Positions 30,301 through 37,460 of a DNA stretch of 64,000 bases are shown piece after piece. Under the pieces are notes generated by a model. That model was given only the letters and a program-made list of their open reading frames with translations, had not been told where the DNA came from and ran no database searches. Position numbers and translations under genes: made by a program. The stretch spans positions 248,001 through 312,000 of the forward strand of contig RQJH01000001.1 of the NCBI GenBank assembly GCA_014156375.1, in the 5' to 3' direction. This stretch comes from Enterobacteriaceae bacterium 89. GTDB taxonomy: Bacteria; Pseudomonadota; Gammaproteobacteria; Enterobacterales; Enterobacteriaceae. Position 1 is the stretch's first letter; the number at the start of each line of letters is the position of its first letter.

Positions 30301-30440
30301 AGGACAAGCTGTCGTGGCAGCTTGAAATCAACGACAGTGGCCAGTTTGCGGAGATCCCACCCGAGCTGGAAGCCATGTGCCGCATCATCAGCCATGTCCA
30401 CCAGCACCAAAATTACCTGTTGGGAGGCGTAGAACCATGA
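27336..30440 (+). CDS. ygfK: YgfK, Fe-S flavoprotein oxidoreductase
   Basis: A large cytoplasmic electron-transfer/reductase protein of 1034 residues. It has an N-terminal dihydroorotate-dehydrogenase-like FMN barrel (about 1-430), then a glutamate-synthase small-subunit-type module. That module shows Cys motifs around CVAPCVTACAIKQ and ICDHQCQYNC (about 465-535), an FAD fold GAGPAGLAAG (about 562) and an NAD(P)H fold GAGNTAMD (about 688). Two [4Fe-4S] ferredoxin motifs (CLECNYVCSKCVDVCP and CNECGNCAQFCPW, about 900-950) close the protein. It is required for anaerobic purine/urate use in related bacteria; the exact redox step is not decided by sequence. ATG 27336 (MGDIM) follows AAGGAGAGGG and matches E. 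coli. Confidence 0.95.
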   Translation: MGDIMRPVPFEALLTRIFDEYQTQRSIFGIPEQQFYSPKVQHQLGVFGESCATPLGPAAGPHTQLAQNIITAWLTGGRFIELKTVQILDRLELEKPCIDAEDECFNTEWSTEFTLKKAWDEYLKAWFALHLLEQVFPLTPIKDGKSFIFNMSVGYNLEGIQQPPMQEFIDNMMDASAHPKFAEYRETLNRWLHDEAFISRLPQSALRDDLPELARRVPGRMVQGVTLSTMHGCPPDEIEAICSYMLQEKNINTFVKLNPTLLGYPRVREILDTCGFNYIGLSEESFEHDLKIGQALEMLTRLMALAKARGLGFGVKLTNTLGTVNHKGALPGGEMYMSGRALFPLSINVAALLSRAFEGKLPISYSGGASQLNIRDIFDTGIRPITMATDLLKPGGYLRLSECLRELENSDGWSLTQVDVDRLNALAEKSVSMAYTQKQWKPEERIDTGEALPLLDCYVAPCVTACAIKQDIPEYIRLLGEHRYADALELIYQRNALPAITGHICDHQCQYNCTRLDYDSALNIRELKKVALEKGWDEYQKRWCQPAISHSAHPVAVIGAGPAGLAAGYFLARAGHSVTLFEREANGGGVVQNIIPQFRIPGELIQHDIDFVVQHGVKIEYGCDPHLTVEKLQAQGFHYVLVGTGTDKNSGVQLRGNNQNVHKSLQFLREFNRGDRLEMGKHVAVVGAGNTAMDCARAALRVPGVESATIVYRRSQQEMPAWREEYEEALHDGVKFEWLCNPEQFNADGTLVVRVMKLGEPDEKGRRRPVETGETRILKMDSLITAIGEQQDREELSAMGVPLDPEGWPVVNAEGETSRSNVFLIGDVQRGPSSIVSAIGNARRATDVILAREKLNNRSTESFHRDVDPAEIYQRKGSIAIAQIDKEDRDAFVQQEASRCLECNYVCSKCVDVCPNRANISVAVPGFKNRCQTLHLDAYCNECGNCAQFCPWQGKPYKDKITVFSLAQDFANSSNPGFFVEGNQVQVRQDKLSWQLEINDSGQFAEIPPELEAMCRIISHVHQHQNYLLGGVEP

Positions 30441-31771
30441 GTATCCTAATCCTGAAAAACGTCACCGCCGCACAGCTTTATCCCGCAAAAATCTGTGAAA
30501 ACGTGGATATCGCGATCGAAAACGACACGATTATCGACGTCGGCCCGTCGCTCGGCCAGCGCTATCCGCAGGCGCAGTCGAAAGAGATGTTTGGGCGGCT
30601 GGTGATGCCCGGCATGGTGTGTTCCCACAACCACTTTTACTCGGGGTTATCCCGCGGTATTCAGGCCAATATCGCCCCCAGCCCGGACTTTATCTCGACC
30701 CTGAAAAACCTCTGGTGGCGGCTGGATCGTGCGCTGGATGAGGAGTCGCTTTACTACAGCGGGCTCATTTGCGCGATGGAAGCCGTGCGCAGCGGCTGCA
30801 CCGCGGTTATCGACCACCACGCATCACCCCATTATATCGCTGGCTCGCTGAGCCAGCTGCGTAACGCCTTTATCAAAGTCGGTCTGCGTGGAATGACCTG
30901 TTTTGAAACCACGGACCGCAACTTCGGCAGCCGGGAACTGCGCGAGGGCGTCGAGGAAAATATCCGCTTTGCCAAAGAGATAGACGTCGAACGCCAGAGG
31001 GGCGCGCAGCCTTACCTGGTTGAAGCCCACATGGGGGCCCACGCCCCGTTCACCGTGCCTGACGAAGGCCTGGCGATGCTGAGCGAAGCGCTGAAAATCA
31101 CCCGACGCGGGTTGCATATTCACGCGGCGGAGGACAGCTACGACGTTTCTCACAGCCATCATCACTACGGTAAGGATTTGCTGGTCCGGCTGGCGGAGTA
31201 CGACCTTATCGACAGTAAATCGCTGATTGCCCACGGGCTGTATCTCTCCGATGCGGATATCGAACTGCTTAATGCCAAAGACGGATTCCTGGTGCACAAC
31301 GCCCGCTCCAACATGAACAACCACGTTGGCTATAACCACCGTCTGACGCAGATCCGCAACCTGGCACTCGGCACCGACGGCATCGGTTCCGATATGTTTG
31401 AGGAAATGAAGTTTTCCTTCTTCAAACACCGCGATGCCGGTGGTCCGCTGTGGCCAGATAGCTTTGCCAAAGCGCTGAGCAACGGCAACGAGCTGCTGGC
31501 GCGCAACTTCAACGCCAGCTTTGGCCGCCTGGAAGCAGGATACAAAGCCGATCTCACCGTCTGCGACTACCTGCCGCCAACGCCGCTGATGGCCGAAAAT
31601 CTCGCCGGGCATATCGCCTTCGGCCTGGGGGCCAACAGTGTTCACAGCGTGATGGTGAACGGGGTGATGATCTACGAAGATCGCCAGTTCAGCATCGACT
31701 GTGAACCGATCTTCAGAGAAGCGCAGAAGGTTGCGAAGAAAATGTGGGGACGGATGGACGCCCTGCCATAA
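30437..31771 (+). CDS. ssnA: SsnA, zinc amidohydrolase
   Basis: An amidohydrolase-superfamily enzyme of 444 residues (E. coli SsnA 442), related to chlorohydrolases and purine/pyrimidine deaminases. Metal ligands are CSHNHFYSG (HxH, about 62-70), HIHAAED (about 229-235), AHGL (about 261) and GTDGIGSD (about 312-319). It overlaps ygfK by 4 bp (ATGA), so the two are coupled and probably act on consecutive purine-ring intermediates. ATG 30437 is the E. coli-equivalent start. Confidence 0.94.
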   Translation: MSILILKNVTAAQLYPAKICENVDIAIENDTIIDVGPSLGQRYPQAQSKEMFGRLVMPGMVCSHNHFYSGLSRGIQANIAPSPDFISTLKNLWWRLDRALDEESLYYSGLICAMEAVRSGCTAVIDHHASPHYIAGSLSQLRNAFIKVGLRGMTCFETTDRNFGSRELREGVEENIRFAKEIDVERQRGAQPYLVEAHMGAHAPFTVPDEGLAMLSEALKITRRGLHIHAAEDSYDVSHSHHHYGKDLLVRLAEYDLIDSKSLIAHGLYLSDADIELLNAKDGFLVHNARSNMNNHVGYNHRLTQIRNLALGTDGIGSDMFEEMKFSFFKHRDAGGPLWPDSFAKALSNGNELLARNFNASFGRLEAGYKADLTVCDYLPPTPLMAENLAGHIAFGLGANSVHSVMVNGVMIYEDRQFSIDCEPIFREAQKVAKKMWGRMDALP

Positions 31772-31797
31772 TCCTGTATCGCCAGATGATGCAAATA

Positions 31798-31833
31798 TCC
31801 CCCGAACGGTCGTGCTGTTCGGGGGATTTTTTT
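31798..31833 (+). terminator. ygfK-ssnA terminator
   Basis: TCCCCCGAAC (31798-31807) pairs perfectly with GTTCGGGGGA (31817-31826) and is followed by seven T. This is a strong Rho-independent terminator before the convergent ygfS. Confidence 0.93.
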
Positions 31834-31870
31834 GACAGGCTTGCGAAGATAAACGCCGCGCCGTTTACAG

Positions 31871-32347
31871 CTAACGATGGAGATAGCCAGAGCTGGCAAT
31901 TCTGCGCTGCTTTTGCAGCTCATCGAGCTGCCGTTCGGTCATTTTGCTCAGCGCCGCCGTCGGGCAGACCTCCACGCAGGCGGGGCCGCGCTCGCTTTCA
32001 CTACACAGATCGCATTTGACGATAACCGGTGTGTGTCCTGCCACCACCTCAATGGATATCGCTCCAAACGGGCAGGCCACCGCGCAGCGCTGACAGCCGA
32101 TGCAACGCCCGGCATCAGCCTCAACACGCTCACTCCCCATAGCCAGCGCCCCAGTCGGGCAGGCGCTGGCGCAAGGCGCATTCTCACACTGATGGCAGGT
32201 CACCGGCACGCTGACGTTATCCAGGCGCAGCAGTTTGAGACGAGGTTTAAATTCTGCCCCCGGGACGGCATGCGCCAGCGCGCAGGCCACCTCACAGGTT
32301 TTGCAGCCGATACAGGCCAACGGGCTGGCGAGAATAAATTGGGTCAT
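31871..32347 (-). CDS. ygfS: YgfS, 4Fe-4S ferredoxin-type electron carrier
   Basis: A protein of 158 residues with four cysteine clusters of the HycB/DmsB ferredoxin type: CIGCKTCEVAC, CHQCENAPCASACP, CIGCQRCAVACP and CDLCSESERGPACVEVCP. It should carry four [4Fe-4S] clusters. Its start overlaps the aegA stop by 4 bp. Together they are predicted to pass electrons between formate/hydrogen metabolism and purine reduction. The N-terminal half of AegA is a close paralogue. Confidence 0.93.
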   Translation of the reverse strand: MTQFILASPLACIGCKTCEVACALAHAVPGAEFKPRLKLLRLDNVSVPVTCHQCENAPCASACPTGALAMGSERVEADAGRCIGCQRCAVACPFGAISIEVVAGHTPVIVKCDLCSESERGPACVEVCPTAALSKMTERQLDELQKQRRIASSGYLHR

Positions 32348-34284
32348 CCTCCCTCCTTGGCCCTGAACCGGGCCAGCATCTCAGCAGCCGCCTGGCGCCC
32401 TGCCGCCATAGCCGTGACTACCAGATCCGCGCCGGTGACCGCATCGCCGCCCGCATAGATTTTGTCATTGCTGGTCTGGTTGGCGGTGCGCCCTTTGCCG
32501 CCGGTGATGATCTGCCCCCATTTATCCAGCCTGATGCCGTGACCTCGCAGCCAGGGCATCTCATGCGCCTGGAAGCCAAAAGCCATCACCAGCACGTCGG
32601 CCTGCAGTTCAAACTCCGATCCCGCAATCGGCTGCGGGCGACGGCGACCGTCCGGCCCGGGTTCACCCATTTTCGTGCGGATCATGCCGACGGCGCTGAC
32701 CTGGCCTTTGCGGTTGCGCTGGATGTATTTTGGCTGAACGTTGAATTCGAAGTTCACGCCCTCCTCCCGGGCATTGACCACCTCTTTTTTCGAACCGGGC
32801 ATGCTGAGCTCATCGCGTCGATAGGCGCAGGTTACGCTCTCTGCCCCGCGACGAACGGCGGTGCGCAGACAGTCCATCGCCGTATCGCCACCGCCAAGCA
32901 CCACGACCCGCTTGCCCTGAATATCGGTTAAAGGATATTCGGCGCTTTCCTCAAGTCCCATCACTTCGCGAGTGCTGGCAATCAAAAACGGCAGAGCCTG
33001 GATCACGCCGGGGGCCTCTTCCCCTTCCAGACCTGCCGCCATCAGACCGTAGGTTCCAACGCCCAGGAAAACAGCATCGTAGTTTTCCACCAGCTCGCTG
33101 AAAGCCACGTCGCGGCCAATCTCCTGGCTGAGGTGAAAGCGGATGCCCATGCTGCTGAAAATTTCACGGCGGACCTGCAGCACGTTTTTATCCAGCTTGA
33201 ACGGCGGAATGCCGAAGGTCAGCAGGCCACCGATTTCCGGATGGCGATCGAACACGTCAACCTGCACGCCCGCGCGGGCAAGGATATCGGCACAGCCCAG
33301 GCCCGCTGGCCCTGCGCCAATCACCACCACCCGCTCCTGACGAGGCGTGATGTCCCCGATAGTGGGACGCCAGCCCATTGCCAGCGCGGTATCGGTGATG
33401 TAGCGCTCCAGATTCCCTACCGCTACCGAGCCGCCTTCGTTTTTCAGGGTGCAGGCCCCTTCACAGAGCCGATCCTGCGGGCAGACGCGACCGCAGATTT
33501 CCGGCAGTGAACTGCTCTGGTGACAAAGTTCAGCGGCCTCAATAATGCGGCCTTCGTTCACCAGGCGGATGAAATCCGGCACGGAGTTATGCAGCGGACA
33601 GGTCCAGTTACACCAGGCTTTCTGCGCGCAGTAGAGGCAGCGATCGCTTTCGTGCTCAGCGCCGCCTTCATCCAGTGGCTGGTAGATTTCCTGAAAGTGC
33701 TGCTTACGCTCTTCTGCGGCTATTTTCTTCGCCCCAACGCGCGGCGCTTTGTCGAGAATCGCTTGACGCCTTGCGCCGCGAACGTCCTCCCCGGGCTGCC
33801 CCATCGCCGCGCGGATCTGCCGCTCCTGACGCAGCTGGCTGAGGCGTTTTTCATCCATCAGCTGCAGCGCCTGAGTCGGACAGCTGGCCACGCACGCCTG
33901 CTGGCCAGAAGGATGCGAAAGGCAGAGATCGCATTTCTGCGCCAGCAGCGGGGCATCATCGTTGCTGGCCGCCATTTCAATGGCCCCGAACGGACAAGCG
34001 ACAACGCAGTTTTTACAGCCGATGCACAGCGCTTCTTTAAACTGAACGCTGTCGTCAGAAAACAGCAGCGCCTGCGTGGGGCACGAGCTCACGCAGGGGG
34101 CGTCGTTGCAGTGGTGACAGGTGGTAGCGCTACTGGCACCCTGATGAGAAAGCACATGAATGCGCGGAAGAAAACGATGGCGCTGTTGAGGCCAGTGGTC
34201 CTGAAGATGCGAGGTGACGCAGGCGACTTCGCAGGCATGGCAGCCAATACAGTTCGCGGTATCGGCAACGATAAATTTATTCAT
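32344..34284 (-). CDS. aegA: AegA, Fe-S flavoprotein for urate use
   Basis: A protein of 646 residues (E. coli 639). Residues 1-160 are a YgfS-like ferredoxin with four cysteine clusters (CIGCHACEVAC first). Residues 195-646 resemble the glutamate synthase small subunit, with CLYCAQKAWCNWTCP and CGRVCPQDRLCEGAC Fe-S motifs, FAD fold VIGAGPAGLGCAD (about 322) and NADPH fold VLGGGDTAMDC (about 463). In E. coli aegA is needed for urate-dependent growth under microaerobic or anaerobic conditions with formate. A poor -24/-12-like element (34326-34341) lies just upstream. Confidence 0.94.
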   Translation of the reverse strand: MNKFIVADTANCIGCHACEVACVTSHLQDHWPQQRHRFLPRIHVLSHQGASSATTCHHCNDAPCVSSCPTQALLFSDDSVQFKEALCIGCKNCVVACPFGAIEMAASNDDAPLLAQKCDLCLSHPSGQQACVASCPTQALQLMDEKRLSQLRQERQIRAAMGQPGEDVRGARRQAILDKAPRVGAKKIAAEERKQHFQEIYQPLDEGGAEHESDRCLYCAQKAWCNWTCPLHNSVPDFIRLVNEGRIIEAAELCHQSSSLPEICGRVCPQDRLCEGACTLKNEGGSVAVGNLERYITDTALAMGWRPTIGDITPRQERVVVIGAGPAGLGCADILARAGVQVDVFDRHPEIGGLLTFGIPPFKLDKNVLQVRREIFSSMGIRFHLSQEIGRDVAFSELVENYDAVFLGVGTYGLMAAGLEGEEAPGVIQALPFLIASTREVMGLEESAEYPLTDIQGKRVVVLGGGDTAMDCLRTAVRRGAESVTCAYRRDELSMPGSKKEVVNAREEGVNFEFNVQPKYIQRNRKGQVSAVGMIRTKMGEPGPDGRRRPQPIAGSEFELQADVLVMAFGFQAHEMPWLRGHGIRLDKWGQIITGGKGRTANQTSNDKIYAGGDAVTGADLVVTAMAAGRQAAAEMLARFRAKEGG

Positions 34285-34474
34285 TTGCTACCCTTTAAAA
34301 TTCGGTAATCCACACCAGGTAGCGATGCAATAATCAGGCGATTTTTATTCTTTGATGACGTGCGTGAGTGTTTTTTGCGAGGCACTTCAAATTTATATCC
34401 CTTTCTGTTTCCAACGCTCAATTTATTTCACTTTCCTCTTTCTAAACATCAGCATACCTGTCATTCCATTATCC

Positions 34475-34523
34475 TGAGATATACCAAAATGAGAGATATT
34501 CTGTCTCAATGTGATACCTCTCA
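34475..34523. promoter_or_regulatory. Symmetric TGAGA/TCTCA array upstream of uacT
   Basis: TGAGA at 34475-34479 and 34490-34494, and TCTCA at 34504-34508 and 34519-34523, form a nested dyad with spacers of 10, 9 and 10 bp. It ends 112 bp upstream of the uacT sigma-54 promoter, a usual distance for an enhancer-binding-protein site. The rest of the 492-bp aegA-uacT gap contains no gene. Confidence 0.5.
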
Positions 34524-34634
34524 TTTATTATCAGCCGCACGATCTCAGGTGCATTGATGTCGCCAGGTGTTTAGCTCTTTTATCCCGTGATTTATTTCAC
34601 ACAATCGTCTCTCAATATGGCCGAAGTGCTTTTT

Positions 34635-34650
34635 TGGCACAGCTTACGCA
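34635..34650 (+). promoter_or_regulatory. Sigma-54 promoter of uacT
   Basis: TGGCACAGCTTACGCA has a perfect TGGCAC at -24 and the required GC at -12 (GG-N10-GC), with TT replaced by AC. The expected start site is near 34661, about 116 nt before uacT. Confidence 0.65.
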
Positions 34651-34776
34651 TAGCTCTGAGCGCACGCGAAAAACGCTGATGCAGACATCAGCTCAGGGAG
34701 GCAGCCGCCTTCGAATCGTAACTTCGGCTCTGTTCTGGCTTTTGACGGGCGAAGTCGTAAAGGAGACAACAACGTC

Positions 34777-36249
34777 ATGAAAGAGATTAGCCACCCCGCC
34801 TCAGCAAACGGGAGAGCCGCGGCTCCGGTTGATGAGATTTTACCTGTCACACAGATGTTTCTTTATGGGCTACAGCATGTGCTGGTGATGTACGCTGGCG
34901 CCGTCGCGGTCCCCCTCGTCGTGGGCAATGCGGTGAATCTTCCTGCAGAGCACATTATTTTGCTGATCAGCGCGGACCTGTTTATCTGCGGCGCTGCCAC
35001 TATTGTGCAGTCGTTGGGCATCGGTCAGTGGCTGGGCTGCCGCATGCCGCTGATTCAGGGCTGTACCTTTGCGGCGCTGATCCCCATGGCGTTGATTGGT
35101 AAGGAATATGGCATCGGAGGCATCTCCGGCGCGGTGATTGTTTCCGGCATTTTCATACTTTGCTGTTCACCGTGGATCAGTAAGCTCATCCGCTTCTTTC
35201 CCAAGGTGGTGATGGGCAGCATCGTGACGCTAATCGGGATGTCGATTATGCCCGTTGCCGGTGGCTGGGTAGGCGGCGGCTCCAGCGAAATGTCCGGGTT
35301 TGGTGCCCCTTTCGCCTTGCTGATGGCCGCTATTACGCTGGTGATCATCCTTAACATCTACACCTTTGCCTCCGGGGTGATTAAAAACACCTCCGTGCTG
35401 ATCGGGCTGATCATTGGCACCGGGCTGTGGAGCTTCTTTAAACCGCTCGACTTCCATCTGGTCAATGCGACTCCGTGGCTGCACCTGCCGACGCTGATGC
35501 CTTTTGCCAGGCCGGAGTTTCACATCGTTCCCGTTGCCCTGCTGTCGATGGTGATGGTGGTGGTGATGGTGGAAACCATGTCCTCAATGATGGCGACCGG
35601 CGATATCGTCGGTAAGAAAGTGGATGCCAAAACGCTGCGCAACGGGCTGAACACCTGCGGGGTTGCCACCACAATTTGCGGGTTCTTCAATCTTTTCCCC
35701 TACGCGGCATTTGCGCAGAACGTTGGCCTGATTGGCCTGACCGGCGTTCGCAGCCGCTTCGTGGTCAGCATGTCCGGCCTCATCCTTATCCTGATGGGCG
35801 TGTTCTCGAAAATGGCCGCCCTGGTGGTGCTGATCCCCAAACCGATTCTTGGCGGGGCGGGGATAGTCATGTTTGGCATGGTGGCCGTGTCCGGGATCCG
35901 CACGCTGGGTCAGGTGAACTATAAAAATAACAATAACGGGATGGTGGTGGCGTTAACGCTCGGTCTGGGGATGATGCCGGTGCTGGTGCCGAACCTGTTC
36001 ACCCAGTTTCCCCCGATGCTTCAGCTTTTCCTGCACAGCGGGATCACCATCGGGACGCTGACCGCTATCGTTGCCAACCTGACGCTCAACGGCAGCGTGC
36101 CTTTTCGCGTCAGCCAGGAAACGCCGGTGCCAGATCCTGCGCCGCCGGCTACCGCAGCGCGAAACATGGCCGTTCGTACCGTTCGAATGTGGCTGCTGCT
36201 GCGTAAAGTTCAGAAAGATCAGCCCCCGAAAGAGGCCCACGAAGGTTGA
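34777..36249 (+). CDS. uacT: UacT-like urate/xanthine permease (NCS2/NAT family)
   Basis: A proton-coupled purine importer in the inner membrane, 490 residues with about 12-14 membrane segments. The nucleobase-transporter signature QNVGLIGLTG (about 310-319) is present. The first segment (LQHVLVMYAGAVAVPL) and the C-terminal VRTVRMWLLLRKVQK match the E. coli urate transporter UacT (YgfU) better than XanQ or GhxQ. Substrate discrimination between urate and xanthine cannot be fixed from sequence. It is divergent from aegA and has its own sigma-54 promoter. Confidence 0.88.
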   Translation: MKEISHPASANGRAAAPVDEILPVTQMFLYGLQHVLVMYAGAVAVPLVVGNAVNLPAEHIILLISADLFICGAATIVQSLGIGQWLGCRMPLIQGCTFAALIPMALIGKEYGIGGISGAVIVSGIFILCCSPWISKLIRFFPKVVMGSIVTLIGMSIMPVAGGWVGGGSSEMSGFGAPFALLMAAITLVIILNIYTFASGVIKNTSVLIGLIIGTGLWSFFKPLDFHLVNATPWLHLPTLMPFARPEFHIVPVALLSMVMVVVMVETMSSMMATGDIVGKKVDAKTLRNGLNTCGVATTICGFFNLFPYAAFAQNVGLIGLTGVRSRFVVSMSGLILILMGVFSKMAALVVLIPKPILGGAGIVMFGMVAVSGIRTLGQVNYKNNNNGMVVALTLGLGMMPVLVPNLFTQFPPMLQLFLHSGITIGTLTAIVANLTLNGSVPFRVSQETPVPDPAPPATAARNMAVRTVRMWLLLRKVQKDQPPKEAHEG

Positions 36250-36253
36250 AAAC

Positions 36254-36293
36254 AAAAAAATTCGCTCCGCAGAGGCCACTCTGTCGGAGCGAA
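36254..36293 (-). terminator. Terminator of the xdhD-mocA operon
   Basis: A long stem, TTCGCTCCG-CAGAG (36261-36274) with CTCTG-T-CGGAGCGAA (36279-36293), and an A-run at 36254-36260 that becomes a U-run in the minus-strand transcript. It also lies 11 bp after the convergent uacT. Confidence 0.85.
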
Positions 36294-36325
36294 GTATTCA
36301 CTTCTGATTGATTCCCACCGTTCCG

Positions 36326-36928
36326 CTATGACAGCACCGGCTCTTTATGGCTCCAGCGCGCAACCTGTTGATACTGAAGTGGCGTATCCACATCCCAGTG
36401 AATGCCCTGAGCGTCTACCGGCACCACCCGCATGGCCATTCGCCCGATAATATCCCGCAGCGTAGTGCCTTCCGTCGCGTGGGAAATCAGTTCCATTGCA
36501 CGCTGCGGCAGCAAGACCGGATGCCCTTTTCCCTGCTCGTAAACGGGAAGTACGGAGGTTTCCTCATCGCGGCAGGCCCACAGCTGTCGATACACATCGG
36601 GAGTCACCTCCGGCATATCCCCTAGCGCCAGAAAGAAGCGCGTGGAACGAAGATGACTGACACCGCACTGGATAGACGAGAACATCCCAGCCCGGTAATC
36701 AGGGTTAAAAACCACATCAATTGCCGGATGATCCTGGTAATACGCCGCCAGCTCGTCGCCACGAAAGCCCGTCACCAGCACCACCCGGTCGCAAAATGCC
36801 AGCGCGCTAGCCAGTGCGCTATCAAGGATCGTTCCCTCACCCCACGGCATCGTCATTTTCCATTTGCCCATCCGGCTCGAAAGCCCGGCCGCCAGCATGA
36901 CGCACTCTTTAGAAACTTTTCTCTTCAT
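36326..36928 (-). CDS. mocA: MocA, molybdenum cofactor cytidylyltransferase
   Basis: Converts molybdopterin-Mo to the MCD (cytosine dinucleotide) cofactor used by E. coli xanthine-dehydrogenase-family enzymes. It is 200 residues. The nucleotidyltransferase loop is LAAGLSSRMGKWK (about 11-23), with the metal-binding LGDMPEV (about 102-108) and KGHPVLL (about 134-140). ATG 36928 has an AAGGAG site. It is the last gene of the operon with the Fe-S and Mo/FAD subunits, so cofactor and enzyme are made together. Confidence 0.93.
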   Translation of the reverse strand: MKRKVSKECVMLAAGLSSRMGKWKMTMPWGEGTILDSALASALAFCDRVVLVTGFRGDELAAYYQDHPAIDVVFNPDYRAGMFSSIQCGVSHLRSTRFFLALGDMPEVTPDVYRQLWACRDEETSVLPVYEQGKGHPVLLPQRAMELISHATEGTTLRDIIGRMAMRVVPVDAQGIHWDVDTPLQYQQVARWSHKEPVLS

Positions 36929-36989
36929 GGCGAAACTCCTTCGCGCAAAATAATGCCACCGTCGACAGCCCGGTGGCATTCAGGGACGG

Positions 36990-37448
36990 TCAGTCCTTCA
37001 GAACCGCTTTGATAGAGGTAATGATCGGCTGGTATCCGGTGCAGCGACAAAGATTGCCCTCGAGCGCTTCCAGCAGCTCGTCGTCATTCGGGGAGGGGTT
37101 GCTGTCGAGCAGCGCTTTGGTACTCATCAGGACGCCTGGTGTGCAGAATCCGCACTGGACGCCGCCGTGGCGAATAAAGGCGTTCTGCAGTTTTTTACCC
37201 ACCGGATCGTGATGCAACGCTTCGACGGTGGTGACCTCCGCGCCGCTGCACTGCGCCGCCAACAACAGGCAGGAGCACACGGATTTCCCGTCCATGATCA
37301 CCGTACAGGCCCCGCATTCGCCTACGGAACAGCCCTCTTTGGTCCCTTTTAACTGCAGGTCCTCACGCAGAAAATCGATCAGGCGTAAATTATCATCCAC
37401 ATCGCGGGCAACGCGGATGCCATTCACTTTCAGCTCAATATGGTTCAT
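36990..37448 (-). CDS. Xanthine-dehydrogenase-type [2Fe-2S] subunit
   Basis: The small electron-transfer subunit of a molybdenum hydroxylase, 152 residues. The plant-ferredoxin-type cluster is ligated by GCSVGECGACTV (about 39-50) plus a cysteine in VCSC (about 57-60), and the second [2Fe-2S] by CGFCTPG and CRCTGY (about 98-135). In E. coli xdhD the Fe-S domain is part of the same polypeptide as the Mo domain; here it is separate. It starts 12 bp after the Mo/FAD subunit stop. Confidence 0.94.
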   Translation of the reverse strand: MNHIELKVNGIRVARDVDDNLRLIDFLREDLQLKGTKEGCSVGECGACTVIMDGKSVCSCLLLAAQCSGAEVTTVEALHHDPVGKKLQNAFIRHGGVQCGFCTPGVLMSTKALLDSNPSPNDDELLEALEGNLCRCTGYQPIITSIKAVLKD

Positions 37449-37460
37449 CGTCACGGCTCC

